From positions 496,001 through 560,000 of the forward strand of contig JAXMCV010000003.1 in the NCBI GenBank assembly GCA_046349215.1: DNA of 64,000 bases. The letters run 5' to 3'. Position 1 is the first letter of the stretch, and the number at the start of each line of letters is the position of its first letter. The translations under genes were made by a program, and so were the position numbers. The notes below the pieces were generated by a model. The model did not search any database, had not been told where the DNA came from, and saw only the letters and a program-made list of their open reading frames with translations. This stretch comes from JAJXWB01 sp046349215 (GTDB lineage Bacteria > Pseudomonadota > Alphaproteobacteria > Rhizobiales > Beijerinckiaceae). Shown piece by piece: positions 34,777 to 43,337 of this stretch.

Positions 34777-36393
34777 ATGCTCAACACTTATCAGTACCGG
34801 CCATACCCCTACCTTCAATCGGAGGAGCAACGCACAGGGAAACCCGTGCGCCATCCCGTCGTCGTTGTCGGGGCGGGGCCCGTCGGACTCGCGACCGCGC
34901 TCGACCTAGCCAAACGCGGCGTGCGCTGCGTGCTGATCGACGACAACGATGTCGTCAGCGTCGGCTCGCGCGGCGTCTGCTACGCCAAGCGCCCGCTCGA
35001 GATCCTCGACCGGCTCGGCGCGGTCGGGCCGATGCTCGACAAAGGCGTGAGCTGGAAGGTCGGCAAGGTCTTCTTTCGCGATCGCCTCAGCTACCAGTTC
35101 GATCTCCTGCCGGAGAGCGATCACAAGATGCCGGCGATGATCAACCTGCAGCAATATTATCTGGAGGAGTTCCTGATCACAGCCTGCGAGCGCGAGCCAA
35201 ATGTCGAGCTTCGCTTCAAGCACAAGCTGCTGTCGCTGACGCAGTCTGACGACCACGCGGAGCTTCGCGTCGAGACGCCCGACGGAGTGTTCGACATGGA
35301 AGCGCAATGGCTCGTCGCCTGCGACGGCGCCAACTCGCCGATCCGCGCAATGGTCGGCGCGGATTTCTCCGGCAAGTTCTTCCAGGACCGGTTCCTGATC
35401 GCGGACATCGTGATGAAGGCCGACTTTCCACCGGAGCGCTGGTTCTGGTTCGACCCCCCCTTCCACCGCAACCAGTCGGCGCTGCTTCATCGGCAGGCCG
35501 ACGACGTGTGGCGGCTTGATTTCCAGCTCGGCTGGGACGCCGATCCCGAGGAAGCCAAGAAGCCGGAGAACGTCATCCCGCGCGTGCGCGCCATGCTGGG
35601 CGACGAGCGCGAATTCGAACTGGAATGGGTTTCGGTCTATCAGTTTGCCTGCCGGCGCATCGACGACTTCCGCCACGGCCGCGTTATCTTCGCCGGCGAT
35701 GCGGCGCATCAGGTGTCGCCCTTCGGCGCAAGAGGCGCCAACACCGGGATCCAGGATTCCGACAACCTCGCCTGGAAGCTGAAACTGGTTCTCGACGGCG
35801 CCGCCCCGGAAAGGCTGATCGACACCTATACGGAAGAGCGCGCCTACGCTGCCGACGACAATCTGATGAATTCGACGCGTTCGACGGATTTCATCACACC
35901 GAAGAGCGCCGCCAGCCGGGTGTTTCGCGACGCGGTGCTGGACCTGGCCGAACATCACGCCTTCGCGCGGCCGCTGGTCAACAGCGGCAGGCTGTCGACG
36001 CCGACGCCCTATCTGCGTTCCTCGCTCAATACGCCGGACGCGGAGGTCTTTGCGGCCAGGATGTCGCCGGGGACCAATTGCGCCGACGCGCCGATCCTGA
36101 CCGGCGACAGGCCCGGCTGGCTGCTCGAGCATCTGGGCGACGGCTTCTGCGTGCTGACTTTCGGCGACGCGCCGCCTGGCGCGGTCCAGGCCGGACCGAT
36201 CGCCGCGCGGGTCCTGCGGGTCGGGGCGGATGTGGTCGACAGCAAGGGCGTGCTGACGGCGCGCTACGACGGCCGGCCCGGGACCACGTACCTCATCCGG
36301 CCCGACCAGCACGTAGCGGCCCGCTGGCGCGCCTTCGATCCCGAAAAAATTCGCAGGGCGATCGCCCGCGCGACCGGCCTGGCAGACTCATGA
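34777..36393 (+). CDS. FAD-dependent aromatic hydroxylase (UbiH/MhpA-like)
   Basis: This 538-residue flavoprotein carries the FAD motif VVVVGAGPVGLATALDLAKR at about residues 28-47, the DG motif WLVACDGANSPIR near 190 and the GD motif RVIFAGDAAHQVSPFGARGA near 305, followed by NTGIQDSDNLAWKL. This is the pattern of group A phenol and hydroxyphenylpropionate hydroxylases, which use NAD(P)H and O2 to hydroxylate aromatic rings. The C-terminal part has the usual thioredoxin-like fold region. Its stop overlaps the DUF2783 gene. The exact substrate is unknown. Confidence 0.87.
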   Translation: MLNTYQYRPYPYLQSEEQRTGKPVRHPVVVVGAGPVGLATALDLAKRGVRCVLIDDNDVVSVGSRGVCYAKRPLEILDRLGAVGPMLDKGVSWKVGKVFFRDRLSYQFDLLPESDHKMPAMINLQQYYLEEFLITACEREPNVELRFKHKLLSLTQSDDHAELRVETPDGVFDMEAQWLVACDGANSPIRAMVGADFSGKFFQDRFLIADIVMKADFPPERWFWFDPPFHRNQSALLHRQADDVWRLDFQLGWDADPEEAKKPENVIPRVRAMLGDEREFELEWVSVYQFACRRIDDFRHGRVIFAGDAAHQVSPFGARGANTGIQDSDNLAWKLKLVLDGAAPERLIDTYTEERAYAADDNLMNSTRSTDFITPKSAASRVFRDAVLDLAEHHAFARPLVNSGRLSTPTPYLRSSLNTPDAEVFAARMSPGTNCADAPILTGDRPGWLLEHLGDGFCVLTFGDAPPGAVQAGPIAARVLRVGADVVDSKGVLTARYDGRPGTTYLIRPDQHVAARWRAFDPEKIRRAIARATGLADS

Positions 36394-36587
36394 AGCTCAA
36401 CACCCAGCCGAACATTCCCGATCCGGATGGTTTCTACGAGGAACTGATCGAGGCGCAGCGCGAGATGGACGACGTCCAGGCGCAGGCGATGAACGCCCGG
36501 CTCGTCCTGGTCCTCGCCAATCATATCGGCGACCGCCAGGTCCTCTCCGAGGCGATCAGGCTGGCCGCGCGACCCGACGAAGCCTGA
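36390..36587 (+). CDS. DUF2783 small protein
   Basis: This 65-residue protein overlaps the hydroxylase stop as ATGA. It contains NIPDPDGFYEELIEAQREMD and LVLVLANHIGDRQVLSEAIR, the DUF2783 pattern, and is entirely helical. Family members are found next to MhpA-like hydroxylases, so it may be an accessory or structural partner of that enzyme. No function has been proven for the family as far as I know. Confidence 0.85.
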   Translation: MKLNTQPNIPDPDGFYEELIEAQREMDDVQAQAMNARLVLVLANHIGDRQVLSEAIRLAARPDEA

Positions 36588-36670
36588 CGCCGGCAGGGTG
36601 TCGGCGGTCGGGCGCGACTTTCGACGCAGACCGTCCCCTGCGCGTTCCGTCGCATTGCAGGGGGAACGGT

Positions 36671-36692
36671 TTTTCTGTCACAGTACAGAAAA
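36671..36692. promoter_or_regulatory. 22-bp inverted repeat before the first TRAP operon
   Basis: TTTTCTGT (36671-36678) and ACAGAAAA (36685-36692) are perfect inverted copies with a six-base spacer, 18 bases before the start of the dctP gene. The position and symmetry suggest a repressor operator; GntR or similar dimeric regulators bind such sites. No matching regulator gene is adjacent. Confidence 0.55.
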
Positions 36693-36710
36693 CAAACTTT
36701 AGGAGAGGGA

Positions 36711-37712
36711 ATGATGCGCATTACCGTCCCGGCTTTCGCCGCCGTCTTCGCCTGCGCCGTTGCAGCAGGTCCCGCGGGCGCACAGGCGCCGATCGTCATC
36801 AAGTTCAGCCATGTCGTGGCGACCGACACGCCGAAGGGCAAAGGCGCGGAGAAGTTCAAGGAACTCGCGGAGAAATACACCGGCGGCAAGGCCAAGGTCG
36901 AAGTCTACGCGAACTCTACGCTCTACAAGGACAACGAGGAGGTCGAGGCGCTGCAACTCGGCGCCGTGCAGATGCTCGCGCCCTCCCTCGCCAAGTTCGG
37001 TCCGCTCGGCGCCAAGGAATTCGAGGTCTTCGACCTTCCCTACATCTTCCAGAGCAAGGACGCGCTGCGCAAGGTCACCAACGGGCCGATCGGCAAGGAG
37101 CTTTTCTCCAAGCTGGATTCGAAGGGCATCATCGGCGTCGCCTATTGGGACAATGGCTTCAAGATCATGACGGCCAACAGCCAGTTGAAGACGCCAGACG
37201 ACATGCTGGGCCTGAAGATGCGCATTCAGTCGTCGAAGGTTCTGGAAGCGCAGATGAAGGCGTTCGGCGCGGTGCCGCAGGTGCTCGCGTTCTCTGAATC
37301 CTACCAGGCGCTGCAGACCGGCGTCGTCAACGGCACCGAGAATACGCCGTCGAACATCTACACCCAGAAGATGCACGAGGTGCAGAAGTACGGCGCGCTC
37401 ACCTCTCATGGCTACATCGGCTATGCGGTGATCGTGAACAAGAAGTTCTGGGAAGGCCTGCCGCCCGACATCCGCGCGCAGCTCGACAAGGCGATGGCGG
37501 AGGCGACCGAATATACGAACACCATCGCGCAGAAGGAAAACGACGATGCGATGGAGGCAATGAAGAAGAGCGGACGCATTGCGTTCTACACGCCGACGCC
37601 CGCCGAAATGAAGCTTTGGGTCGCCGCCGCCAAGCCGGTCTGGACCGAGATGGCGCCGCGTGTCGGGAAGGACCTGATCGACAGGATCAACGCCGCCACC
37701 GCCGGAAATTGA
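36711..37712 (+). CDS. dctP: TRAP transporter substrate-binding protein DctP
   Basis: This 333-residue protein has a Sec signal peptide (residues 1 to about 24, ending AAGPAGA-Q). It then shows the DctP fold: IVIKFSHVVATDTPKGKGAE, MRIQSSKVLEAQMKAFGAVP with the ligand-binding Arg, and ALQTGVVNGTENTPSNIYTQ. It captures an organic acid in the periplasm. It heads a complete dctPQM operon downstream of aromatic-degradation genes, which suggests an aromatic or hydroxy acid as ligand. The ribosome-binding site is GGAGAGGG. Confidence 0.93.
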   Translation: MMRITVPAFAAVFACAVAAGPAGAQAPIVIKFSHVVATDTPKGKGAEKFKELAEKYTGGKAKVEVYANSTLYKDNEEVEALQLGAVQMLAPSLAKFGPLGAKEFEVFDLPYIFQSKDALRKVTNGPIGKELFSKLDSKGIIGVAYWDNGFKIMTANSQLKTPDDMLGLKMRIQSSKVLEAQMKAFGAVPQVLAFSESYQALQTGVVNGTENTPSNIYTQKMHEVQKYGALTSHGYIGYAVIVNKKFWEGLPPDIRAQLDKAMAEATEYTNTIAQKENDDAMEAMKKSGRIAFYTPTPAEMKLWVAAAKPVWTEMAPRVGKDLIDRINAATAGN

Positions 37713-37748
37713 ACGGCATCGATCGAAGCAGGACGGAGGGAGCGGTCC

Positions 37749-38402
37749 ATGCTGATGCGCATTCTCGACAGGCTCGAGGAAACCCTGATCGCCGTGCTGA
37801 TGGGCGCGGCGACCGTCCTGATTTTCGTCGCAGTCGCACACCGCTACGGCATGACCGGCGCGGTCGCCTTCGCCAAATGGGGCCGCGCCAACGAGATCGA
37901 CTGGGCGTTCACGTCCGGCCGCGCTGTCTTCGGCGTCCTCAAGGAGATCAATCTCACCTGGGCGCAGGAGCTTTGCATCTACATGTTCGTGTGGATGGCG
38001 AAGTTCGGCGCCGCCTATGGCGTGCGGACCGGCATCCATGTCGGCGTCGACGTCCTGCTGATCCGGCTCGACAAGAATTCGCAATATCGAGTCATACTTT
38101 TCGCGCTGGGCTGCGGCGCGCTGTTCACGTTCATCGTCGGCGCCTTCGGCGCGAATTTCGTCTGGCACATGGCGCAGACCGGGCAGATTTCCGCCGACCT
38201 CGAAGCGCCGAAATGGCTTGTCTACCTCGCCATACCCGCAGGCTCGTGGCTGATGTGCTTCCGCTTCCTGCAGGTTGCATGGACCTTCGCCCGGACCGGC
38301 GCCCTGCCCAAGCATGACGAAGGCAAGGTCGAGGGGCTCGAGGAGCACGCTCTCGAACCGGTTACCCAGCCGATCCCGGCTCATGCGGGAGCGCAGAGAT
38401 GA
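37749..38402 (+). CDS. dctQ: TRAP transporter small permease DctQ
   Basis: This 217-residue membrane protein has four helices and is longer than the usual 160-180 residues. The extra sequence is a loop after the first helix (MTGAVAFAKWGRANEIDWAF) and a polar C-terminal tail. The conserved WAQELCIYMFVWMAKFGAAY and RTGIHVGVDVLL of DctQ are present. It pairs with DctM, whose ATG overlaps its stop. Confidence 0.9.
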   Translation: MLMRILDRLEETLIAVLMGAATVLIFVAVAHRYGMTGAVAFAKWGRANEIDWAFTSGRAVFGVLKEINLTWAQELCIYMFVWMAKFGAAYGVRTGIHVGVDVLLIRLDKNSQYRVILFALGCGALFTFIVGAFGANFVWHMAQTGQISADLEAPKWLVYLAIPAGSWLMCFRFLQVAWTFARTGALPKHDEGKVEGLEEHALEPVTQPIPAHAGAQR

Positions 38403-39832
38403 GCGGCGCCGTCGCAACCGCCGCTGCGGCCGGCGGCCCCGACCGCGAGGGCTCGGGCCGCTGGGGTCTGGCGCTCATCGCTTTCCCCCTTGTGCTCGTC
38501 CTTCTGTGCTTCGCCGCGAAATTCGGCCTGATCGCCATGCCTTCGGGCATTCGCGTCACGCTCATCTTCGTGCTGCTGATCGCGCTGATGCTGACCGGCA
38601 TCCCGGTCTCCATCACCCTCGGCCTGACCGTCCTCACCTACCTCTTCACGCTGACAAACGTCCCGCTCGATTCCGTCGCGCTGAAGCTTTTCACCGGCAT
38701 CGAGAAGTTCGAGATCATGTCGATCCCGTTCTTCATCCTGGCCGGCAACTTCCTGACGCATGGCGGCGTCGCGCGCCGCATGATCGATTTCGCCACGTCG
38801 ATGGTCGGCCATCTGCACGGCGGCTTGGCGCTCGCAGGCGTCGTCGCCTGCGCCATGTTCGCGCTGGTCTGCGGCTCGTCGGTCGCCACCGTCGTGGCGA
38901 TCGGCTCGATCATTCTCCCGGCCATGGTGCGCCACGGCTATCCGATGAAATTCGGCGCCGGCGTCATCACCGTCGCAGGCTCGCTCGGCATCCTGATGCT
39001 GCCGTCGATCCCGAAGGTCATCTACGCCGTGTCCACCAACACGTCGATCGGCGCGCTGTTCGTCGCCGGCGTGCTGCCCGGCACGATGCTCACCATCATG
39101 CTGTGCGTGGTGACGTGGTGGATCGCCCGCAAGAACAATTACCCGCTGCTGCCCCGCGCCGACTGGAGCGAGCGCTGGAAGGCGTTCCGCGAAAGCGTCT
39201 GGGGCCTGATGCTGGTCGTCATCATCATCGGCGGCATCTATTCCGGCGCATTCACGGCGACAGAGGCCGCAGCCGTCGCCGCCGTCTATTCCTTCATCGT
39301 GTCCGTGTTCATCTACAGGGACATGGGGATGAAGGACGTGCCGAAGGTGCTGCTCGCCTCGGCCAACCTCAGCGCGATGCTGCTGTACATCATCACCAAC
39401 GCCTCGCTGTTCTCCTATCTCATGACCTACGAGAACATTCCGCAGGCGATGGCGTCGTGGATCACCGACTCGGGCTTCGGCTGGATCAGCTTCCTGCTGC
39501 TCGTCAACATCCTGCTGCTGCTCGCCGGCAACGTCATGGACCCGTCTTCGATCATCCTGATCATGGCGCCCATGCTGTACCCGGCTGCCGTGACGCTCGG
39601 GATTCACCCCGTGCACTTCGGCATCCTGATCGACGTGAACATGGAGGTCGGCCTCTGCCACCCGCCTGTCGGTCTCAATCTCTATGTCGCAGCAGGCATA
39701 GCCAAAATGGGCATCACCGAACTCACGAAGGCGGTGCTGCCGTGGCTTTTGACGATGGTCGTCTTCCTCGTCATCGTCACCTACTGGCCGGAACTCACCC
39801 TGTTCCTGCCGCGCGTCATGGGAATGCTTTAG
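38399..39832 (+). CDS. dctM: TRAP transporter large permease DctM
   Basis: This 477-residue permease has about 12 to 14 helices. FVLLIALMLTGIPVSITLGL, GSLGILMLPSIPKVIYAVST and FTATEAAAVAAVYSFIVSVF are typical DctM segments, and HPPVGLNLYVAAGIAKMGIT is the conserved second hairpin region. It carries the Na+-coupled transport step. An N-terminal extension of about 50 residues is Gly/Ala-rich. It is the last gene of the operon and ends two bases from the convergent ArsB-like gene. Confidence 0.94.
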   Translation: MSGAVATAAAAGGPDREGSGRWGLALIAFPLVLVLLCFAAKFGLIAMPSGIRVTLIFVLLIALMLTGIPVSITLGLTVLTYLFTLTNVPLDSVALKLFTGIEKFEIMSIPFFILAGNFLTHGGVARRMIDFATSMVGHLHGGLALAGVVACAMFALVCGSSVATVVAIGSIILPAMVRHGYPMKFGAGVITVAGSLGILMLPSIPKVIYAVSTNTSIGALFVAGVLPGTMLTIMLCVVTWWIARKNNYPLLPRADWSERWKAFRESVWGLMLVVIIIGGIYSGAFTATEAAAVAAVYSFIVSVFIYRDMGMKDVPKVLLASANLSAMLLYIITNASLFSYLMTYENIPQAMASWITDSGFGWISFLLLVNILLLLAGNVMDPSSIILIMAPMLYPAAVTLGIHPVHFGILIDVNMEVGLCHPPVGLNLYVAAGIAKMGITELTKAVLPWLLTMVVFLVIVTYWPELTLFLPRVMGML

Positions 39833-39833
39833 C

Positions 39834-41087
39834 TCAAGTCAAAATCAGAGCCGCCAGCGCGAGAAGCAGCGCCGGCGGCATGACGATCGCGCCGAGCTTG
39901 AGGAAACGCAGCGCGCCGACATGCTCGCCTTCCCGTCGGATGGCCGCGAGCCAGAGCAGCGTGGCGAGCGAACCGCTGATCGACAGGTTCGGCCCGAGGT
40001 CGACGCCGATCAGCAAGGCCGCGACGATTTCGCGCGAAGCCGAAGCCGCCTGGGCCGTTGAAGCGGCAATCAGACCCACCGGAAGATTGTTGGCGAGGTT
40101 CGAGGCGAGGGCTGCGGCGAGGCCCGCAAGAAACGCTGTCTGTTTCGGCGCGGCGGCGGCGGCGCGCAGCATGTCTGCGATCAACCCGATCGCGCCGACA
40201 TGCGCCAGCCCTTCGACCAGCACGAACAGGCCGGCGACCAGCGGCAGCACGCCCCAGGAGACATGACGCAAGGTCGCCAGCGGATTCCGTCCCGAGGCAA
40301 ACGTGGTCGCGAGGACAATGAGGCCGCAGGCCAGCGTGGGCGCGCCGAGGTCCCAGCCCCGTAAGGATGAAAAGACAAGAACGCCTACGGTGAGGAGCAG
40401 GCAGATTCCGACGGCGCGGCCGGCGGACGACAGTTCGACGCTTTCGCAATCCTGCGCGAGCGGCAAGGCCAGCGCGCGCGCCTGCGTCGTCCGCAATGCG
40501 AGGAAGGTCGCGACAATCGCAGCAACGGACGGCAATGCGAAGGTCCGCGCCCAATCGCCGAGATGCGGCATGTGCTCGCCAAACAGCACGAGGTTGGCGG
40601 GATTGGAGATCGGCAGAACGAAGCTTGCCGCATTGGCGACGAATGCGCACACGAAGAGATAGGGCAGCGGCTCGACCTTGGCGGCGCGTGCCGCCGCATA
40701 GACCGCCGGGGTCAGGACGACGGCGGTCGCGTCGTTCGACAGGAAAATGGTTACGACCGCGCCGACGGCATAGACCAGAAGGAAGAGACGCGATTGCGAG
40801 CCGCGCGCCGCCCGCACGGCGTGGACCGCCGTCCAGTCGAACAGGCCTTCCTGTCGAGCTGCCTCGGCCAGCAGCATCATGCCGGCGAGAAAAAGATAGA
40901 CGTCCATTCCCTTGAGAATCGCCGCGACCGCTGCATCCGCAGGCAGCAGGCGCGCGACGACGAGCATCGCCGCGCCCGCCAGGGCGAAAGCGTATTCAGG
41001 GGCCCGCCACGGACGAAACAGCACGCCGACAGTTGCAAGGCCGGCGATTGCGAATGTCGCAACCGCCCCGCTGGCGCCGACGGTCAC
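39834..41087 (-). CDS. ArsB-like/ion-transporter superfamily carrier
   Basis: This 417-residue protein has about 11 helices and starts at a GTG that overlaps the stop of the GNAT gene. IFLSNDATAVVLTPAVYAAA and NAASFVLPISNPANLVLFGE are hallmark segments of ArsB/NhaD-type carriers. ArsB expels arsenite, but relatives carry other anions. No arsR, arsC or arsA gene is near, so an arsenic role is doubtful. Confidence 0.8.
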   Translation of the reverse strand: MTVGASGAVATFAIAGLATVGVLFRPWRAPEYAFALAGAAMLVVARLLPADAAVAAILKGMDVYLFLAGMMLLAEAARQEGLFDWTAVHAVRAARGSQSRLFLLVYAVGAVVTIFLSNDATAVVLTPAVYAAARAAKVEPLPYLFVCAFVANAASFVLPISNPANLVLFGEHMPHLGDWARTFALPSVAAIVATFLALRTTQARALALPLAQDCESVELSSAGRAVGICLLLTVGVLVFSSLRGWDLGAPTLACGLIVLATTFASGRNPLATLRHVSWGVLPLVAGLFVLVEGLAHVGAIGLIADMLRAAAAAPKQTAFLAGLAAALASNLANNLPVGLIAASTAQAASASREIVAALLIGVDLGPNLSISGSLATLLWLAAIRREGEHVGALRFLKLGAIVMPPALLLALAALILT

Positions 41088-41347
41088 TCCCGGAATTCCG
41101 GATGCTTCTTCAGCCAGTCCGCCACATAGGAACAGCGCGGCACGACCTTCAGGCCTTGCGCGCGCGCCTGCTCGACGGCGCCGCGCACCAGTCGGGAGGC
41201 GATGCCGCGCCCCTGCAGGCGATAGGGCGTTTCCGTATGCGTGAAATAGATCGCGCCATCGGCGATCCGGTATTCGGCAATGGCGGTTTCGCCATCCGCT
41301 TCCAGTTCGAAGCGGTTGTGCGCCTTGTTGTCGACGACTTCGGCCAT
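41084..41347 (-). CDS. Small GNAT-fold N-acetyltransferase (YjdJ type)
   Basis: This 87-residue protein is a short acetyltransferase domain of the Gtn2/YjdJ kind. FELEADGETAIAEYRIADGA and YFTHTETPYRLQGRGIASRL contain the acetyl-CoA-binding Q/RxxGxG/A loop, and KVVPRCSYVADWLKKHPEFR is the typical C-terminus. The gene is coupled to the carrier gene by a GTGA overlap. The substrate is unknown. Confidence 0.9.
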   Translation of the reverse strand: MAEVVDNKAHNRFELEADGETAIAEYRIADGAIYFTHTETPYRLQGRGIASRLVRGAVEQARAQGLKVVPRCSYVADWLKKHPEFRE

Positions 41348-41402
41348 CTGCTCCCCTCGCTCGAGGCTGTCGATATGGGGCAGTCCGGACGCTCCGTCCA
41401 GC

Positions 41403-42701
41403 CTACATGCGCGAGGGAAGGTAGAGCGCGATGATCGGGAAGGCGATGAGGATGGCGAGGCGCACCATGTCGGCGGCGATGAACGGCAGGACGCCCTTGA
41501 AGATCGTCGAGAACGAGACTTCCGGAATGACGGACTTGATGACGAAGACGTTCATGCCGACGGGAGGATGAATGAGGCCGAGTTCGACCGTCATGACGAT
41601 GATGACGCCGAACCAGATCGGATCGAAGCCGAGATGCGTGACGACGGGGAAGATGATCGGCACCGTCAGGATGATCATGGCCATGGCGTCCATCAGGCAG
41701 CCGAGGATGAGATACATGACCATGATGAGCAGGAGTACCCCGTAACGGCCGAGACCGAGAGACGTCAGGAATTCGGTGACCTTCTGCGGCGTCTGGGTGA
41801 TCGTGAGGAAATAGCCGAACAGAAGCGCGCCGATGAGGACCGTGAAGACGGCCGCCGCCGTGCGCGTCGCTTGCAGCAGCGATGTTCTGATGCCTTCGCG
41901 CGACAGGCGGCCGCGCGCCAGGCCGATGATGAAGGCGCCGCCTGCGCCCATGCCGCCGGCTTCCGTCGGCGTGAACAGGCCGCCATAGAGCCCACCAATG
42001 ACGAAGACGAACAGCAGCAGCGGCGCCCAGACGTTCTTCAGCGCCTCGACGCGCTCGTCCCATGTCGCGCGCGGCGCCGCCGGCAGGAAATCCGGCCTGA
42101 CGCGCGCGATGATCGCGATGGTGATCATGTGCATGCAGATTGCCAGAAGGCCGGGCAACACGCCTGCGACGAAAAGCTTGCCGATATCCTGCTGCGTGAT
42201 GATCGCATAGACGGCGAGCACGGTTGAGGGCGGCAGCATCGCGCCGAGCGTACCGCCAGCGGCGATCACGCCGGTTGCAAAGCTCTGCGGATAGCCGAAG
42301 CGGCGCATTTCCGGATAGGCGACGGTGGAGAATGTCGCCGCGGTCGCGACGGAGGAACCGGAGATCGCCGCGAATCCGCCGCAGGCCGCTATTGTCGCAA
42401 TGCCGAGGCCGCCGCGGCGATGACCCAGAAACGTGTTGGCCGCGCGAAAGAGTTCCTTGCTGATGCCCGATGTGGAAACGAATGCGCCCATCAGCAGGAA
42501 CATCGGAATGACACCGAACGTGTAGTCCGTGACGGTGCGCATCGACGTCTGGCCGATCAGTTTCAGCGCAGCCGTGCTGTTGACCAGCATGGAATAGCCG
42601 CCGACGCCGACCAGCGCCATGGCCATGCCGACGGGCACGCGCAACAACATCAACACGAACAACAACACGAAGCCGCCGACGGCGATGAGATCAGGATTCA
42701 T
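41403..42701 (-). CDS. dctM: TRAP transporter large permease DctM (second system)
   Basis: This 432-residue permease starts MNPDLIAVGGFVLLFVLMLL at 42701; the reading frame further upstream is not used because dctQ occupies it. RVPVGMAMALVGVGGYSMLV, GGTLGAMLPPSTVLAVYAII, FTPTEAGGMGAGGAFIIGLA and HPPVGMNVFVIKSVIPEVSF are DctM landmarks. It overlaps dctQ by 11 bases and is the last of a dctP-dctQ-dctM set read leftwards. Confidence 0.94.
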   Translation of the reverse strand: MNPDLIAVGGFVLLFVLMLLRVPVGMAMALVGVGGYSMLVNSTAALKLIGQTSMRTVTDYTFGVIPMFLLMGAFVSTSGISKELFRAANTFLGHRRGGLGIATIAACGGFAAISGSSVATAATFSTVAYPEMRRFGYPQSFATGVIAAGGTLGAMLPPSTVLAVYAIITQQDIGKLFVAGVLPGLLAICMHMITIAIIARVRPDFLPAAPRATWDERVEALKNVWAPLLLFVFVIGGLYGGLFTPTEAGGMGAGGAFIIGLARGRLSREGIRTSLLQATRTAAAVFTVLIGALLFGYFLTITQTPQKVTEFLTSLGLGRYGVLLLIMVMYLILGCLMDAMAMIILTVPIIFPVVTHLGFDPIWFGVIIVMTVELGLIHPPVGMNVFVIKSVIPEVSFSTIFKGVLPFIAADMVRLAILIAFPIIALYLPSRM

Positions 42702-43218
42702 GGGGCGCGGCTTCGGGATTGTGGGGGTGGCCGCGCTCCATCTCTTCCGGATGGAAGATGAGGCGGTAGGTTCGGATCGCAATCAGCAGGACAGCGGAGA
42801 CGTCGCCGATCCAGGCCAGCGCGAAGGCGGGCCACGTCGGCAAATTGAGGTCGTAGGTCAATACGTTGTCGATGCGGGTCTGCCGGACCTTGTCGTAGAG
42901 CGTGTAGGTCTGCACGGACACCACGAACAACAACACCGACGTCGCGAACACGTCCATGATGCGCTGGGCGCGCGGGCCGACCGAGGAATAGAGCAGGTCG
43001 ACGGTGATGTGCGTGCCGCGGTAGCTGGTCGCCGCAATGCCCCAGAAGATGAGGATTCCCAGCAGCATGCGGCCGAGGTCGTAGCTGTCGGGGATCGAGG
43101 TCGCGAAGAAATAGCGCAGCAGCACGGAAATGAAGATGTCGGCGGCGACGATGCCGACGAAAATCGCCGCGATCCATTCGATCGCGTCGATGAACCGGTC
43201 CATGTAGCTGCGTTGCAT
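42691..43218 (-). CDS. dctQ: TRAP transporter small permease DctQ (second system)
   Basis: This 175-residue membrane protein has four helices and the usual length. AADIFISVLLRYFFATSIPD and LLGILIFWGIAATSYRGTHI with TVDLLYSS are typical of DctQ. The start may be at 43218 or at the internal ATG at 43203. A repeat element separates it from dctP upstream. Confidence 0.9.
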   Translation of the reverse strand: MQRSYMDRFIDAIEWIAAIFVGIVAADIFISVLLRYFFATSIPDSYDLGRMLLGILIFWGIAATSYRGTHITVDLLYSSVGPRAQRIMDVFATSVLLFVVSVQTYTLYDKVRQTRIDNVLTYDLNLPTWPAFALAWIGDVSAVLLIAIRTYRLIFHPEEMERGHPHNPEAAPHES

Positions 43219-43237
43219 GTGAAACTCTGACTTGCGG

Positions 43238-43324
43238 CGTCATGGCGAGCAAAGCGAAGCAATCCATCCACCGGGTCTGTCCGCTTGGCTGGATTGCTTC
43301 GTCGCTTTACTCCTCGCAATGACG
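43238..43324. repeat. Dispersed palindromic repeat, copy 1
   Basis: This 87-base imperfect inverted repeat starts CGTCATGGCGAGCAAAGCG and ends CTCGCAATGACG. Both arms contain a match to AAGCAATCCA. The same family occurs at 60211-60303. Such elements are scattered between genes in many Hyphomicrobiales genomes. It lies between dctP and dctQ, where it could fold in the message and separate their expression. Confidence 0.85.
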
Positions 43325-43337
43325 GATTTGCGTCGGC

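Noticed and set aside
41403..42782. Longer start for the second dctM at 42782
   Set aside because: The extra N-terminus lies within dctQ, has no membrane segment, and the ATG at 42701 gives the normal DctM start.
43219..43337. Remnant of an insertion sequence between dctQ and dctP
   Set aside because: The palindrome has no transposase, no target duplication that I can see, and has a second copy at 60211, so it is a dispersed short repeat.
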